Source: Streptomyces sp. NBC_00239 (lineage in GTDB: Bacteria; Actinomycetota; Actinomycetes; Streptomycetales; Streptomycetaceae). Taken from it: DNA of 64,000 nt. Shown here in pieces: positions 49,747 to 59,093 of this stretch; the stretch's first letter is position 1; every line of letters starts with the position of its first letter. The notes beneath the pieces were generated by a model. The model saw nothing but the letters and a program-made list of their open reading frames with translations. It was not told where the DNA came from and did no database searches. The stretch is from assembly GCF_036194065.1 (NCBI RefSeq), contig NZ_CP108095.1:558001-622000 (forward strand), given 5' to 3'. Position numbers and translations under genes: made by a program.

Positions 49747-52326
49747 ATGGGCAAGCGTGCCCGTTCGCAACGCGGCCTGGCCGCCGCCGTGGCCACCGCC
49801 GCACTCGTCGTGTCCGGCGGGGCCGTCACACCGCTGTTCGCCGCGGGGACGGCCGTCGCCGCCCCGCTGCCGAGCTGGCAGGATCCGGTCGAGGTCGGCC
49901 CCCGGGGCGATTTCGGCGCCCTGCGGGTGACCACGGCCTCCGACGGCAGCGCGGTCGCCGCGTGGTGGGTGCTCGCGGGCATGGGGCAAGAGCTCCACGC
50001 GGCCGTGCGGCCTGCCGGGACCGACCACTGGGGGCCGGCCCACAAGCTCTCCCGCGTACCCACCAACCGCGGGGAGCACACGCTCAGGCTGATCCCGGAC
50101 ACGGACGGCAGGGTCACCGCCATCTGGCCGGAGTACCCCTCCGACCAGGGGTCGGACTCTCCCCCGACCGCATCGCGCCTGCTGTCCGCCACGGTCGCCG
50201 GCGGCGTCTGGTCGAAGCCGGCGACCCTCCTCGACACCGCGGCGGGCGAGTACGTCGGTGCCGTGCAGATCGCGGCCGGCCCGCGGGGCACCGCCACCGC
50301 CGTCTGGTCCTCGCGCCCCGCCGAGGCCGACGAGTGGAAGGTCAGCACCGCCGACCGCGCCGCGGACGGCACCTGGTCCCAGCCCGTCACGGTCGCCACC
50401 GGGGCCGTGGGCGGCGGCGCCGTCAGCGGCCCCGACGTGGCCGTGGACGGCCGGGGCACTGCCGTCGTGAGCTTCCTGCGCACCACCGTGAAGGGGGAAC
50501 CCGGCCGCGATCACGAAGACGTGTCGGCGGTCGAGACCGTCACCCGTACCGCCCCCGGCGCGGCCTGGGCGGCACCGGTCGCCCACACCCCGCAGACCAT
50601 GGGCATCAGGGCGCCCCGTATCGCCGCGGGTCCGACCGGGATCATGGCCCTGACCTGGTCGAAGTGCGTGGAGGACGACGAGGCGCTCGAATCCGTCAGC
50701 GTCTCCGTCCGCCCGTCCGCGGCGGCCGGCTGGGGAACTCCGGCCAAGACCTCCGGTTCCTCGGAAGGCTGGGTGGAGTCGCCCGAGCCGCTGGTCACCC
50801 CCGACGGTGACGTGACCGTCGTCTGGTCGGAACTCCAGGACCTCGGAGGGTCGAACGGCCTGAGCACCGTCAACCTCGCCCGGACCCTCCGCGCGGGCAC
50901 CGGCACCTGGCAGCAGCAGTACTTGTCCGGGGGAGGCCAGGACCCTTGGAGCGCCGACGCCTCCATCGGCCCCGACGGCACCGTGCGCGTGATGTGGTCC
51001 GAGTACGAGCCCGGCGAGGGACGGCACCTGGTGCACACCGCCCGGACCCCTTCCGACGACGAGTGGACCGGGGCCGAGGAGGTGCCCGGTACCACCGGGA
51101 ACAGGCTCCGCGGAGTCGTGTCGGCGGGCCCGGCCGGCTCGGCCACCACGCTCACCAACATCAACCACGGCGAGGAGTACAGCACCCTCCACTCCTCCCG
51201 GGCCACCACCGAGCCCCCGCTCGGCGTCGGCTCCGCCACCGTGCCCGCGACCGCCCCGCTCGCCGGGAGCACCGGCGCGAACACCGTGTGGGCGCCGGTC
51301 TGGAACCTCACCCGGCCCGTGTCCGGCTGGTCCGTGACCCTCGCCGACTCCGCCGGCAAGACCGTCGCGACCCTGACCGGCACCGGCACCACCCGCAAGG
51401 TCGCCGCCGCCTGGAAGGGCCGTACGCACACCGGGGCGCTGCCCGTGAACGGCCGGCTGACCTGGACCCTCAAGGGCACCGCCGTCAACGCGCCCAAGGC
51501 GTCCGAGCTGGCCTCGGGCACGGTCGCGGTCACCGGCGGCGCCGCCGCCCCGCGGGACTTCGGCAGCCGCGCGGGCCGGCCCGACGGCCTGGGCGACCTC
51601 TTCCAGACCACCCCCACGAGCCTGCGCACCGCCTACGGGTACACGGGCACGGGGAACTTCAGCGGCAGCGTCACCACCAAGGGCTGGCCGAAGGGCTTCC
51701 GCCCGGTCCCCATGGGCGACATGAACGGCGACCGCTGCAACGACACCCTGGTACGGCTCGCGACCGGCGAGATGCGCGTCTACACGCCCGCCTGCGGCGC
51801 CGCCCTCAAGCCCACCAGCCCGTACAAGGTGCTGGGCAAGGGCTGGAACGCGTACGACGTCCTCACCTCGCCCGGGGACGTCACCAAGGACGGCCGCCCC
51901 GACCTGATCGCCAGGGACCCCAAGTCCGGCGGCCTGTACCTCTACACCACCACCAAGACGGCCACCCTGGCCCCGCGCGTCGGCCTGAGCGGCACCTTCA
52001 AGGCCTACAAGAAGATCGTCGGCACGGGCGACCTCAACGGTGACGGCGTCGGCGACCTGATCCTCCAGGACAAGCTCGACCAGCTGTGGCGCAGCTACGG
52101 CACGGGCGCCGGCGCGTTCGGATCGCGCACCCTGATGGCGGGCAACTGGGGCGGATCCTTCAACGCCGTCGTGGGCGTGGGCGACCTCACCGGTGACGGC
52201 CGGGCCGACCTGGTCGCCCGGGACACCGCGGGCGCCCTGTGGCGCTACAACGGCACGGGCCGCGGCACCTTCGGCAGCCGGTCGAAGATCGCCACCGGCT
52301 GGCAGGCGTACACCGGCATCCATTGA
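49747..52326 (+). CDS. Exported FG-GAP/VCBS repeat protein
   Basis: 859 residues. Signal peptide 1-about 40 (MGKRARSQRGLAAAVATAAL, then the cut near AVAAP). Residues 45-480 contain sialidase/BNR-like blades (DGSAVAAWW, GRGTAVVSF and W-S repeats). A linker domain with FlgD-like sequence (SGWSVTLADSAGKTVATLTG) spans about 510-600. The C-terminal 220 residues hold four FG-GAP calcium-binding repeats (GDMNGDRCNDTLV, GDVTKDGRPDLIA, GDLNGDGVGDLIL, GDLTGDGRADLVA). It is probably a secreted binding protein; no catalytic site is evident. Confidence 0.88.
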   Translation: MGKRARSQRGLAAAVATAALVVSGGAVTPLFAAGTAVAAPLPSWQDPVEVGPRGDFGALRVTTASDGSAVAAWWVLAGMGQELHAAVRPAGTDHWGPAHKLSRVPTNRGEHTLRLIPDTDGRVTAIWPEYPSDQGSDSPPTASRLLSATVAGGVWSKPATLLDTAAGEYVGAVQIAAGPRGTATAVWSSRPAEADEWKVSTADRAADGTWSQPVTVATGAVGGGAVSGPDVAVDGRGTAVVSFLRTTVKGEPGRDHEDVSAVETVTRTAPGAAWAAPVAHTPQTMGIRAPRIAAGPTGIMALTWSKCVEDDEALESVSVSVRPSAAAGWGTPAKTSGSSEGWVESPEPLVTPDGDVTVVWSELQDLGGSNGLSTVNLARTLRAGTGTWQQQYLSGGGQDPWSADASIGPDGTVRVMWSEYEPGEGRHLVHTARTPSDDEWTGAEEVPGTTGNRLRGVVSAGPAGSATTLTNINHGEEYSTLHSSRATTEPPLGVGSATVPATAPLAGSTGANTVWAPVWNLTRPVSGWSVTLADSAGKTVATLTGTGTTRKVAAAWKGRTHTGALPVNGRLTWTLKGTAVNAPKASELASGTVAVTGGAAAPRDFGSRAGRPDGLGDLFQTTPTSLRTAYGYTGTGNFSGSVTTKGWPKGFRPVPMGDMNGDRCNDTLVRLATGEMRVYTPACGAALKPTSPYKVLGKGWNAYDVLTSPGDVTKDGRPDLIARDPKSGGLYLYTTTKTATLAPRVGLSGTFKAYKKIVGTGDLNGDGVGDLILQDKLDQLWRSYGTGAGAFGSRTLMAGNWGGSFNAVVGVGDLTGDGRADLVARDTAGALWRYNGTGRGTFGSRSKIATGWQAYTGIH

Positions 52327-52677
52327 GGACTGTCCGGCGGTTCGTGTTCCGTGGGTGGACGGCAGGAGTCGGGCGGGCCGGGTGACGGCTTCGCGGGGCT
52401 TCTGCGTCACCGCGCGACGACTCGTCCTTGAGCGGTCACGGCCCTCGGTGGTGCGCCCGAATGCGGCCGTCGCGGCCGTAGTCGGCGTGGGACGCCCCGC
52501 GGCTCGCCAGGGGTCCGCCGCCGGCCGGTGGTTCCACGGCCGCGCCAACCAAGTTGGCGTGCTTGTGACTTGTGGGGTGTGCCGATCCGCGCCGGTGACA
52601 CTGATCGGCCACCGCGCGGGGTCCGGATCCGGTAGAACGCGCTGCCCAGCGAGTTCCCCGACTGGAGAGGACCCCCC
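52327..52677. other. Gap, promoter region of the metalloprotease
   Basis: 350 bases. No gene, strong hairpin or repeat was recognised. GGAGAGGAC stands just before the next ATG. Confidence 0.4.
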
Positions 52678-54396
52678 ATGCACCCGAGTCGTGAACACCA
52701 CCGCCGACGGAGCCCCGGCCGCGCCGCGGTGCGCGCCGCCGCGTGCGGGCTGCTGCTGGTGCTCGCCGGAGCGCCCGGCGGGAGTCCGGCCGCGGCCGCG
52801 GCCGCGCCCGTCGGCGCCGCCGGATGCCGGCCGGCCGCGCAGACGTACGCGGACCGCACGGACGAGCGCGGCCACTGCCTGGCCGTCACGCTGCACCTGT
52901 CCGAGGCCCCCGTCCTCGGCGGTTCGGCGCGGCTCGACATCGAGGTGGGCACCGTCGGCGGCGACACGGACGTACGCCTGGACGTCCGGCTCCCCGCCGG
53001 TCTGGAATGGGTGACCGCGCCCTCCGGGCTCAGCACCTCCACGACTGCCTCGCTCGTCCCCGTCCAGGGCGGCCGCGTGCACCGGGCCGCGGGTTCCGGC
53101 AGGACGGGGCAGCAGCGCCCGTGGCGGCTCAGCGGCACCGTACGCGCGGTCGCCGAGGGGCCGGCCGGCATCCGGGCCACCGCCACCTCGGCGGCGGACC
53201 CGGCGGACTCCGACGCGAGCAGCGTCTTCCTCACGGTCGGCGCGCGCCGGTCGGCCCTCGGCATCCCGGTCGGGAGCGTCAGCGCCGCGGCCCCGGTGGC
53301 CGCCGGCGCGACCCGCGCCCGCACCGGCCTCGCCCACCGCCCCGCCGAGCCGGCTCCCGGACCGGCGGCGCCGGCGACCGCGGCGGGTACGGCCTGTGCG
53401 ACGGGCTCGTGGAACTACGTCGACCACGGTGGCGCCACCCGGGTTTCCGCCAACGCCCGGGTGGCCGTCTACGACGACGACGCCCGCGGCGCGGACGATC
53501 TCCTCACCACCGGTGTCACGGGCGCCGACGGCGGCTTCACGCTCTGCTTCGACAACACGGACGAGGAGGGCGGCGGCCAGGACGTCTACGTCCAGTTCGC
53601 CACCGAGAACCAGCACTGGGTGATACGCAACGGCAAGTCCCGCCAGCCGTATCGTTTCGCCTCCCCGGTCCGCGCCAACGTACCCACCGGCTCCACCGCC
53701 GGCATCGGCGCCTTCCAGCCCGCCGACGCCGCCCTGATGCGCGGGGTCGAGGCCTTCGACACGGTCAACACCGGCTGGAACTGGAAGCCCGGCAGCTGCT
53801 GGGACGCCCGGGACACCACCTGCCGCCGCGGCCTGGTCAACTGGGCGCCGGACTCCACCGACGGCACGTACTACTCGCTCCAGGACAACGCCGTACACCT
53901 CGCCGCCGAGGACCCCGACGCCCCCGTGCTCGTCCTGCACGAGTTCGGCCACGCGATGATGGACGACGTCTACGAGGACGCCTTCCCCTCCTCGCCCAAC
54001 TGCAGCCCGCACTACATCACCAAGACCAGCTCGGCGGGCTGCGCCTGGACCGAGGGCTTCGCCACCTGGTTCGGCGTCGTGGCGCTCGGCGATCCCACCT
54101 TCCGCTGGCCCGGCGGCCGCACCCAGGACCTGGAGGGGCCGACCTGGGGGACCTCCGGCTGGGACAACGGCGACACGGTCGAGGGCCGCGCCCTCGGCGC
54201 GATGATCGACCTGTCGGACACGGCGAACGAGCCCGGAGACACCTGCGCGGAGAACCCGGCGGGGCCGCTGTGGAGCACCTTCCTCGGCCATGTCTCCGGC
54301 AGCTTCAGCCAGTTCTGGAGCCACCGCGCCGCCGACGGCCACGACGTGGGTGCGGGCGCCCTGTCCTGCCTGTACCACAACACGATCGACTACTGA
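52678..54396 (+). CDS. Exported zinc metalloprotease (HExxH)
   Basis: 572 residues. An Arg-rich n-region and Ala-rich hydrophobic core (about 15-45) direct export. Residues 50-200 look like a beta-sandwich domain, and about 240-340 a transthyretin-like or carboxypeptidase-regulatory-like module (VAVYDDDARGADDLLTTGVT, DGGFTLCFDNTDE). The catalytic domain has H421-E-F-G-H425 (LVLHEFGHAMMDD) and a probable third ligand E459 in WTEGFATWF, a gluzincin-like arrangement. Several Cys pairs suggest disulphides. A terminator and then a TrmB/LuxR-type regulator follow. Confidence 0.87.
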   Translation: MHPSREHHRRRSPGRAAVRAAACGLLLVLAGAPGGSPAAAAAAPVGAAGCRPAAQTYADRTDERGHCLAVTLHLSEAPVLGGSARLDIEVGTVGGDTDVRLDVRLPAGLEWVTAPSGLSTSTTASLVPVQGGRVHRAAGSGRTGQQRPWRLSGTVRAVAEGPAGIRATATSAADPADSDASSVFLTVGARRSALGIPVGSVSAAAPVAAGATRARTGLAHRPAEPAPGPAAPATAAGTACATGSWNYVDHGGATRVSANARVAVYDDDARGADDLLTTGVTGADGGFTLCFDNTDEEGGGQDVYVQFATENQHWVIRNGKSRQPYRFASPVRANVPTGSTAGIGAFQPADAALMRGVEAFDTVNTGWNWKPGSCWDARDTTCRRGLVNWAPDSTDGTYYSLQDNAVHLAAEDPDAPVLVLHEFGHAMMDDVYEDAFPSSPNCSPHYITKTSSAGCAWTEGFATWFGVVALGDPTFRWPGGRTQDLEGPTWGTSGWDNGDTVEGRALGAMIDLSDTANEPGDTCAENPAGPLWSTFLGHVSGSFSQFWSHRAADGHDVGAGALSCLYHNTIDY

Positions 54397-54401
54397 CCCG
54401 C

Positions 54402-54447
54402 GCGGCCGCACCGCCCGGCCTTCTCCGGCCTTGGGTGGTGCGGCCGC
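54402..54447 (+). terminator. Terminator after the metalloprotease
   Basis: A 15-bp stem with one G-T pair (54402-54416 with 54433-54447), 6 bases after the stop and 26 before the next ATG. Confidence 0.75.
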
Positions 54448-54472
54448 CGCTCCGCGTTGGTACCTTCCGTCC

Positions 54473-55480
54473 ATGGCGACGGGGGAAGTCGGCGAAGCCC
54501 TGCGAAGACTGGGCATCGGCGTCACAGCGGTCCGGCTCTATCTGGCCCTGCTGGAGCTGGCGCCCGTACCACTGCCCGAGCTCGGCGCGGCCACCGGCCT
54601 GGATGAGGACGAACTGGCCGCCGCCTACGCGGAGTTGGTCGAAGCAAGGTTGAGCAGCGCCGCGACCGGCGACGGCGAGGCGGTCGCCCCGCTGCCACCC
54701 GCCGCCGGCCTGCAGTTCCTCGGCCGCCTCCGGGCCGCCGAACTCGACGCCTCGTGCATCACCGTCGCCGGGGCCTTCGACACCCTCCGCCGCCGCCGGC
54801 CGGCCGCGTTCAAGAACGACCTGGTCGAAGTGGTCACGGGCGAGGACATCGGCCCCCGCCTGCGTCAGACCTGGGCGGGCGCCTGCGACCAGATCCGCCA
54901 GTTCGACTCCCCTCCGTACTTCCCGATCCCCACCGCCACCGACGAGGCCCTCGCCACCCTCACCCGGGGCGTGACCCAGCGGGTGGTGTACTCCCGGGAG
55001 TCACTGGAGTACCCCGGCAACTTCAGGCGCAGCATCGAGCCGTGCATCGCCGCGGGCGAGCAGGCCAGGGTCGTGCACGCGGTCCCCGTGAAACTGATCA
55101 TCGTCGACGACGCGTGCGCGCTGGTCTCCCTGTCGATCCACGAGGTCGACGTTCACCACACCCTGCTCGTCGTCCGCCCGTGCGGGCTGTTCTCGGCGCT
55201 GGTGGCGCTGTTCGAGCAGACCTGGCAGAACGCGCTGCCGCTGTACGACTCCCGCACACCGCCCCCGCAGGGCGCCGCCGCCCCACCGCAGCGCCCGCTG
55301 CCCGCCGACCGCCGCATGCTCGCCCTCCTCGCGGGCGGCGTGCCGGACGAGGACATCGCACGCGAACTCGGCATCAGCCGCCGCACCCTGTTCCGCCGTC
55401 TGGAAGTCCTGATGACCCGCCTGGGCGCCACGACCCGCTTCCAGCTCGCCCTCCAGGCCCAGCGCCGCGGCTGGCTGTGA
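54473..55480 (+). CDS. TrmB/LuxR-type transcriptional regulator (paralogue 3)
   Basis: 335 residues, close paralogue of 3632-4624 (shared QIRQFDSPPY, TRGVTQRVVYS, LLVVRPCGLFSALVALFEQ, ELGISRRTLFRRLEVLMTRLGAT). N-terminal HTH 8-65, sensor-like middle, C-terminal LuxR-like HTH 270-335. It has a Pro/Gln-rich insertion (about 258-272, TPPPQGAAAPPQ) lacking in paralogue 2. TACCTT stands 6 bases before the ATG and there is no RBS, suggesting a leaderless transcript. It follows a secreted metalloprotease gene. Confidence 0.82.
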   Translation: MATGEVGEALRRLGIGVTAVRLYLALLELAPVPLPELGAATGLDEDELAAAYAELVEARLSSAATGDGEAVAPLPPAAGLQFLGRLRAAELDASCITVAGAFDTLRRRRPAAFKNDLVEVVTGEDIGPRLRQTWAGACDQIRQFDSPPYFPIPTATDEALATLTRGVTQRVVYSRESLEYPGNFRRSIEPCIAAGEQARVVHAVPVKLIIVDDACALVSLSIHEVDVHHTLLVVRPCGLFSALVALFEQTWQNALPLYDSRTPPPQGAAAPPQRPLPADRRMLALLAGGVPDEDIARELGISRRTLFRRLEVLMTRLGATTRFQLALQAQRRGWL

Positions 55481-55637
55481 TCGAGATGTCCCCCGCCGCG
55501 CGCCGGGTGGGCAGCCGGCGTCGGGAGGTGGTCCCTGCGAGGAGGCGGTCACGTTCGCTCATCACGCGGTCCTTCCGTGATCGGGAGGACGCCGAAGACC
55601 GTACGGCCCGTCGGTAGACCCGTACGCCCGTAGGCCG

Positions 55638-55671
55638 GGGCGCGCCGCCGGGCGGGGTGGGCGGCGCGCCC
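55638..55671 (+). terminator. Hairpin after the third regulator
   Basis: A 12-bp perfect stem (55638-55649 with 55660-55671) and 10-base loop in the 287-base gap before the Tat protein gene. Confidence 0.5.
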
Positions 55672-55767
55672 GTGGAGCGTGGCTGCGGGGATGGCGGGTG
55701 CCGTTCGGCTACACAAGGGGGACCCGCTTCCGCGGCGAAGCGGCCCCGGTACGGCGGAGGTGACGTG

Positions 55768-57450
55768 GTGGTGGATGCTCCTGGGGGTGCCGGCGGGCAT
55801 CGGCGGGACGGCGGCCCGGCGCGCAGGAAGGTGCTGGGGATGGGGCTGGCTTCGGCAGCCGCCTTCGCGTCGTCGCAGCCGTGGGCGGCCCCGGCAGCGG
55901 CCTCTCCCGTGCCGGAAGGCACGGCGCGCACGGCCGCGGATCCCGGTGCCGCACCGGGCACGGCCACGGCCCCGGCTCGCGGCTCGACGGCGCCGGAGGG
56001 CTGCCGGCTCGACGTGCGGGCCGAGAACGCGCTGCCCGGGGCCGCCGACTGGCGGATCACCCGTACCGGGGCGGCGGGCGCCATCGAGGGCTTCGCGGAC
56101 CGCGTCAGCGTGTGCTCCGGCGAGACGTTCGGCCTGCACGTGTCGACGGCGTCCCCGTCCTACACCGTCTCCGCGTACCGGATGGGCTGGTACGGCGGCA
56201 CGCGGGCGCGGCTGGTGTGGCGCTCGGAGGCGCTGCCCGGCGAACGTCAGGGCGCGGCGCTCACCGAGGCGGCGACGCGGATGGTGCGTACCGCGTGGCG
56301 GCGGACGGCGGTCGTGGACACCGCCGGCTGGCCGGAGGGCAGTTATCTGCTGCGGCTGGACACCTGCGACGGGGCCGGGCAGCGCTTCGTGCCGGTGACC
56401 GTGCGGGGCGGGCCGGTGCGGGGCCGGATGGTGGTGGTCTCTTCCGTGGCCACCTGGCAGGCGTACAACCGGTGGGGCGGATCCGACCTGTACAAGGGCA
56501 CGACGGGCAAGAAGGGGTCCCGCTCGCTGGCCGTGAGCTTCGACCGGCCGTACGGCAGCGGGCGGGGCGCCGGCCAGTTCTTCGTGTACGAGGCGCCGCT
56601 GGTGGCGCTCGCCGAGCGGATGGGGCTGCCGCTGGCGTACGCCACCGGGGTGGACGTGGCCCGCGAGCCCGGGCTGCTGGACGGGGCGGTGGCCATGCTG
56701 TCGCTGGGGCACGACGAGTACTGGAGCCCGGAGCAGCGCACGCATGTCACGGCGGCTCGGGACGCCGGCATGAACCTTGCCGTGTTCGGCGCCAACTGCT
56801 GCTACCGGCGGGTCCGTTACGAGCCTTCGCCGGTGGGGGCGGACCGGGTCGTGGTCTGCTACAAGGACGACTACGCCGCCGATCCCGGCTTCCGCCGGGG
56901 CCGTCCACCGACGAACGACTTCCGCCGCAAGCCGGCGCCCGACCCGGAGAGTTCGCTGTTCGGCGTCATCTACGACGGCTACCCGGTGGACGCCCCGTAC
57001 GTGGTATCGCATCCCGACCACTGGCTGCTGGCGGGTACCGGCGCTCGGCGCGGTGACTCCTTCGCCCATCTGGTGGGCGTGGAGTTCGACCGGGTGAACC
57101 CCGCCCATCCGACCCCGCGGCCGGTCGAGATCATCGCGCGCTCGCCGGTGGTGTGCAAGGGCCGGGCGTCCTACGCGGATACGGCGTACCTGTCGCTGCC
57201 GGGCGGCGCGGGGGTGTTCGCGACGGGCACGATGCGGTGGGTGGAGGCCCTGGACGCGAAGGGCCCGGCGGGCGGTAAGGCGAACCACGGCCTCGGAGCG
57301 GACGCCGGCCGGTTCACCCGCGTCGTGACGGAGAACGTCCTGCGGGCATTCGCGCAGGGGCCCGCCGGGCGGGCGCGGCCCGCACAGGACAATCTGATCG
57401 CCCATTGCGGGGAGGGCGCTGCGCCTTGCGGCGTAGCGTCCGGCGTGTAG
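55768..57450 (+). CDS. Tat-exported N,N-dimethylformamidase-like protein
   Basis: 560 residues. A twin-arginine motif (ARRKVLGMGLASAAAFAS) near residue 16 indicates Tat export. The bulk matches the C-terminal domain of the N,N-dimethylformamidase large subunit family (SYTVSAYRMGWYGG, VVVSSVATWQAYNRWGGSDLY, MLSLGHDEYWSPEQR, GMNLAVFGANCCYRRVRYE). Dimethylformamidase hydrolyses DMF using a mononuclear iron site, but most actinomycete homologues have no known substrate. The C-terminal part has YLSLPGGAGVFATGTMRWV. Start GTG 55768 follows GGAGG by 7 bases; neighbouring GTG codons are possible. Confidence 0.82.
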   Translation: MVDAPGGAGGHRRDGGPARRKVLGMGLASAAAFASSQPWAAPAAASPVPEGTARTAADPGAAPGTATAPARGSTAPEGCRLDVRAENALPGAADWRITRTGAAGAIEGFADRVSVCSGETFGLHVSTASPSYTVSAYRMGWYGGTRARLVWRSEALPGERQGAALTEAATRMVRTAWRRTAVVDTAGWPEGSYLLRLDTCDGAGQRFVPVTVRGGPVRGRMVVVSSVATWQAYNRWGGSDLYKGTTGKKGSRSLAVSFDRPYGSGRGAGQFFVYEAPLVALAERMGLPLAYATGVDVAREPGLLDGAVAMLSLGHDEYWSPEQRTHVTAARDAGMNLAVFGANCCYRRVRYEPSPVGADRVVVCYKDDYAADPGFRRGRPPTNDFRRKPAPDPESSLFGVIYDGYPVDAPYVVSHPDHWLLAGTGARRGDSFAHLVGVEFDRVNPAHPTPRPVEIIARSPVVCKGRASYADTAYLSLPGGAGVFATGTMRWVEALDAKGPAGGKANHGLGADAGRFTRVVTENVLRAFAQGPAGRARPAQDNLIAHCGEGAAPCGVASGV

Positions 57451-57519
57451 GCGGCCGCCGCGGACCTGAACCACTACGGTCCAGGCCTGTCCGAATTGCC
57501 CTATTCGTGGGGGTCTGCC

Positions 57520-58854
57520 TTGCGTCGTCTCGTCGTTGCCACCACCGTGCTCGCCACCACACTCGCTTCCGGCGCCTGGCTGGCGGACGCCGACAGCCGC
57601 ACGGACGGCACGCCACCCGGTGGCCGCGGTACGAACATCCTGGTGGTCGGGCACGACAGCCGCACGGGCCTGTCCGCCGCCGAGAAGCGGCGCCTCCACG
57701 TGGGCGGCAAGGGGTGCAACTGCACGGACGTGATGATGCTCCTCCACCTGTCGCAGGACGGACGCCGGGCGAGCGTCGTCTCCCTCCCGCGCGACTCCTA
57801 CGTCGAGTACGCGAACGGCACCGGCCGGCGCGGCAAGATCAACGGGGCGTACGCGCTCGGCGGCGGCGCGCTGACGGTCAAAACCGTCGAGAAGGTCACC
57901 GGCCTGCACATCGACCACTACCTGGAGACCGGCTTCACCGGCTTCGAGCAGGCCGTCGACAACCTCGGCGGTGCGGTGGTCTGCACGGACAAGCCCCTCA
58001 AGGACGAGAACTCCGGCCTCGACATCACCGCCGGCGTCCACCAGACCAACGGGAACAACACGCTGCGCTACGTCCGCGCCCGCCACATCAACCGGCCCGG
58101 CGACCTCGGCCGCGTCCGGCGCCAGCAGCGCGTGGTGGCGGACCTGCTGGCCCGCCTCGTCTCCCGCGACGCCCTGTCGGGCCCGGTGAACACGGCCCGT
58201 ACCGCCCGCGCGCTGCTGAAGTCCGTACGCACCGACGCCGGCACGGACCTGCTCGACCTGGTCCGCATCGGCCGGACCCTCGGCGCGCTCCGCGCGAACC
58301 AGGCGGAGTTCGCCACCGTGCCGATCCGGGAGTTCGACCACCGGGTGCCCGGCGTCGGCTCCACCCTGCTGTGGCACGAGGCCCGCTCGGCCGCGCTGTG
58401 GGCGGCGCTGGCGGCGGACCGGCCCATCAAGGGCGACCCGCGCATCCAGCCCGTCCCCGAGACCGCGGCCCCCACCAACCCGGCGGGGATCACGGTGCGC
58501 GTCGACGACGCGGACGTGGCCGAGGCGCTGCGCAAGAACAAGTTCAAGGTCACGGACACCTCGGCGTCCGCGCCGGCCGTCCGCCCCTCCGGCCCGCCGG
58601 TCATCCGGTACGCACCCGGCCTGGAGGAGCACGCGGCCACGCTGGCCGCGGCCCTGCCCGGCTCACGGCTGGTGGCCGTCCCCGGTCACGACACGGCCTT
58701 CGAGGTCACCGTCGGCACCCGGCCCGTCCGGGTGAAGACCGTCACCTACGACCGCAACGTCGCCGAAGGCGCTCCCGTGACCGGAGACCGCATCAGCTGC
58801 GCGGGCGCCGGGGCGTCCGCGGGCGCCCCGGCCGCTACCGCCCGGAAGCCGTAA
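57520..58854 (+). CDS. LytR-CpsA-Psr (LCP) family protein
   Basis: 444 residues. An N-terminal signal or anchor (LRRLVVATTVLATTLASGAW) leads to the LCP domain (about 40-270) with the expected NILVVGHDSR, SVVSLPRDSYVE, KINGAYALGG and RYVRARH, R-x-x-RQQRVV motifs. A LytR_C domain follows (about 320-415, ITVRVDDADVAEALRKNKF). LCP enzymes transfer glycopolymers to peptidoglycan outside the membrane. TTG 57520 is chosen because GGGGG stands 6 bases upstream and the signal sequence begins there; TTG 57496 is an alternative. Confidence 0.9.
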   Translation: MRRLVVATTVLATTLASGAWLADADSRTDGTPPGGRGTNILVVGHDSRTGLSAAEKRRLHVGGKGCNCTDVMMLLHLSQDGRRASVVSLPRDSYVEYANGTGRRGKINGAYALGGGALTVKTVEKVTGLHIDHYLETGFTGFEQAVDNLGGAVVCTDKPLKDENSGLDITAGVHQTNGNNTLRYVRARHINRPGDLGRVRRQQRVVADLLARLVSRDALSGPVNTARTARALLKSVRTDAGTDLLDLVRIGRTLGALRANQAEFATVPIREFDHRVPGVGSTLLWHEARSAALWAALAADRPIKGDPRIQPVPETAAPTNPAGITVRVDDADVAEALRKNKFKVTDTSASAPAVRPSGPPVIRYAPGLEEHAATLAAALPGSRLVAVPGHDTAFEVTVGTRPVRVKTVTYDRNVAEGAPVTGDRISCAGAGASAGAPAATARKP

Positions 58855-59093
58855 CGGTTCTCGGTGGCGCAGGACGGGGTCGGCCGGTCCGCGCGACTTT
58901 TCCCGCAGGCGCGCGCCGACCGGCTCCCTTCCCGACGCTCTGTCACACGCCTGTGACGCGGACCGGACCATTCCACCCAACAAGATCACTAAGTTTCTGT
59001 CTGCAGCCAGCAGCCCGAACTCAACGGCCTCCACCGGAAGAGACCACGGCATACGGCTCTCCTTCACCCACAGCACCGCTCCAAGGAGTCGTC

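Noticed and set aside
49705..54525. Long minus-strand open frame (about 1600 codons) spanning two plus-strand secreted protein genes
   Set aside because: Arg/Gly/Ala-rich shadow frame crossing two genes and an intergenic gap, with no recognisable motif.
55549..58632. Minus-strand open frame (about 1030 codons) opposite the DMF-like and LCP genes
   Set aside because: Shadow of two well-supported plus-strand genes; composition is typical antisense high-GC.
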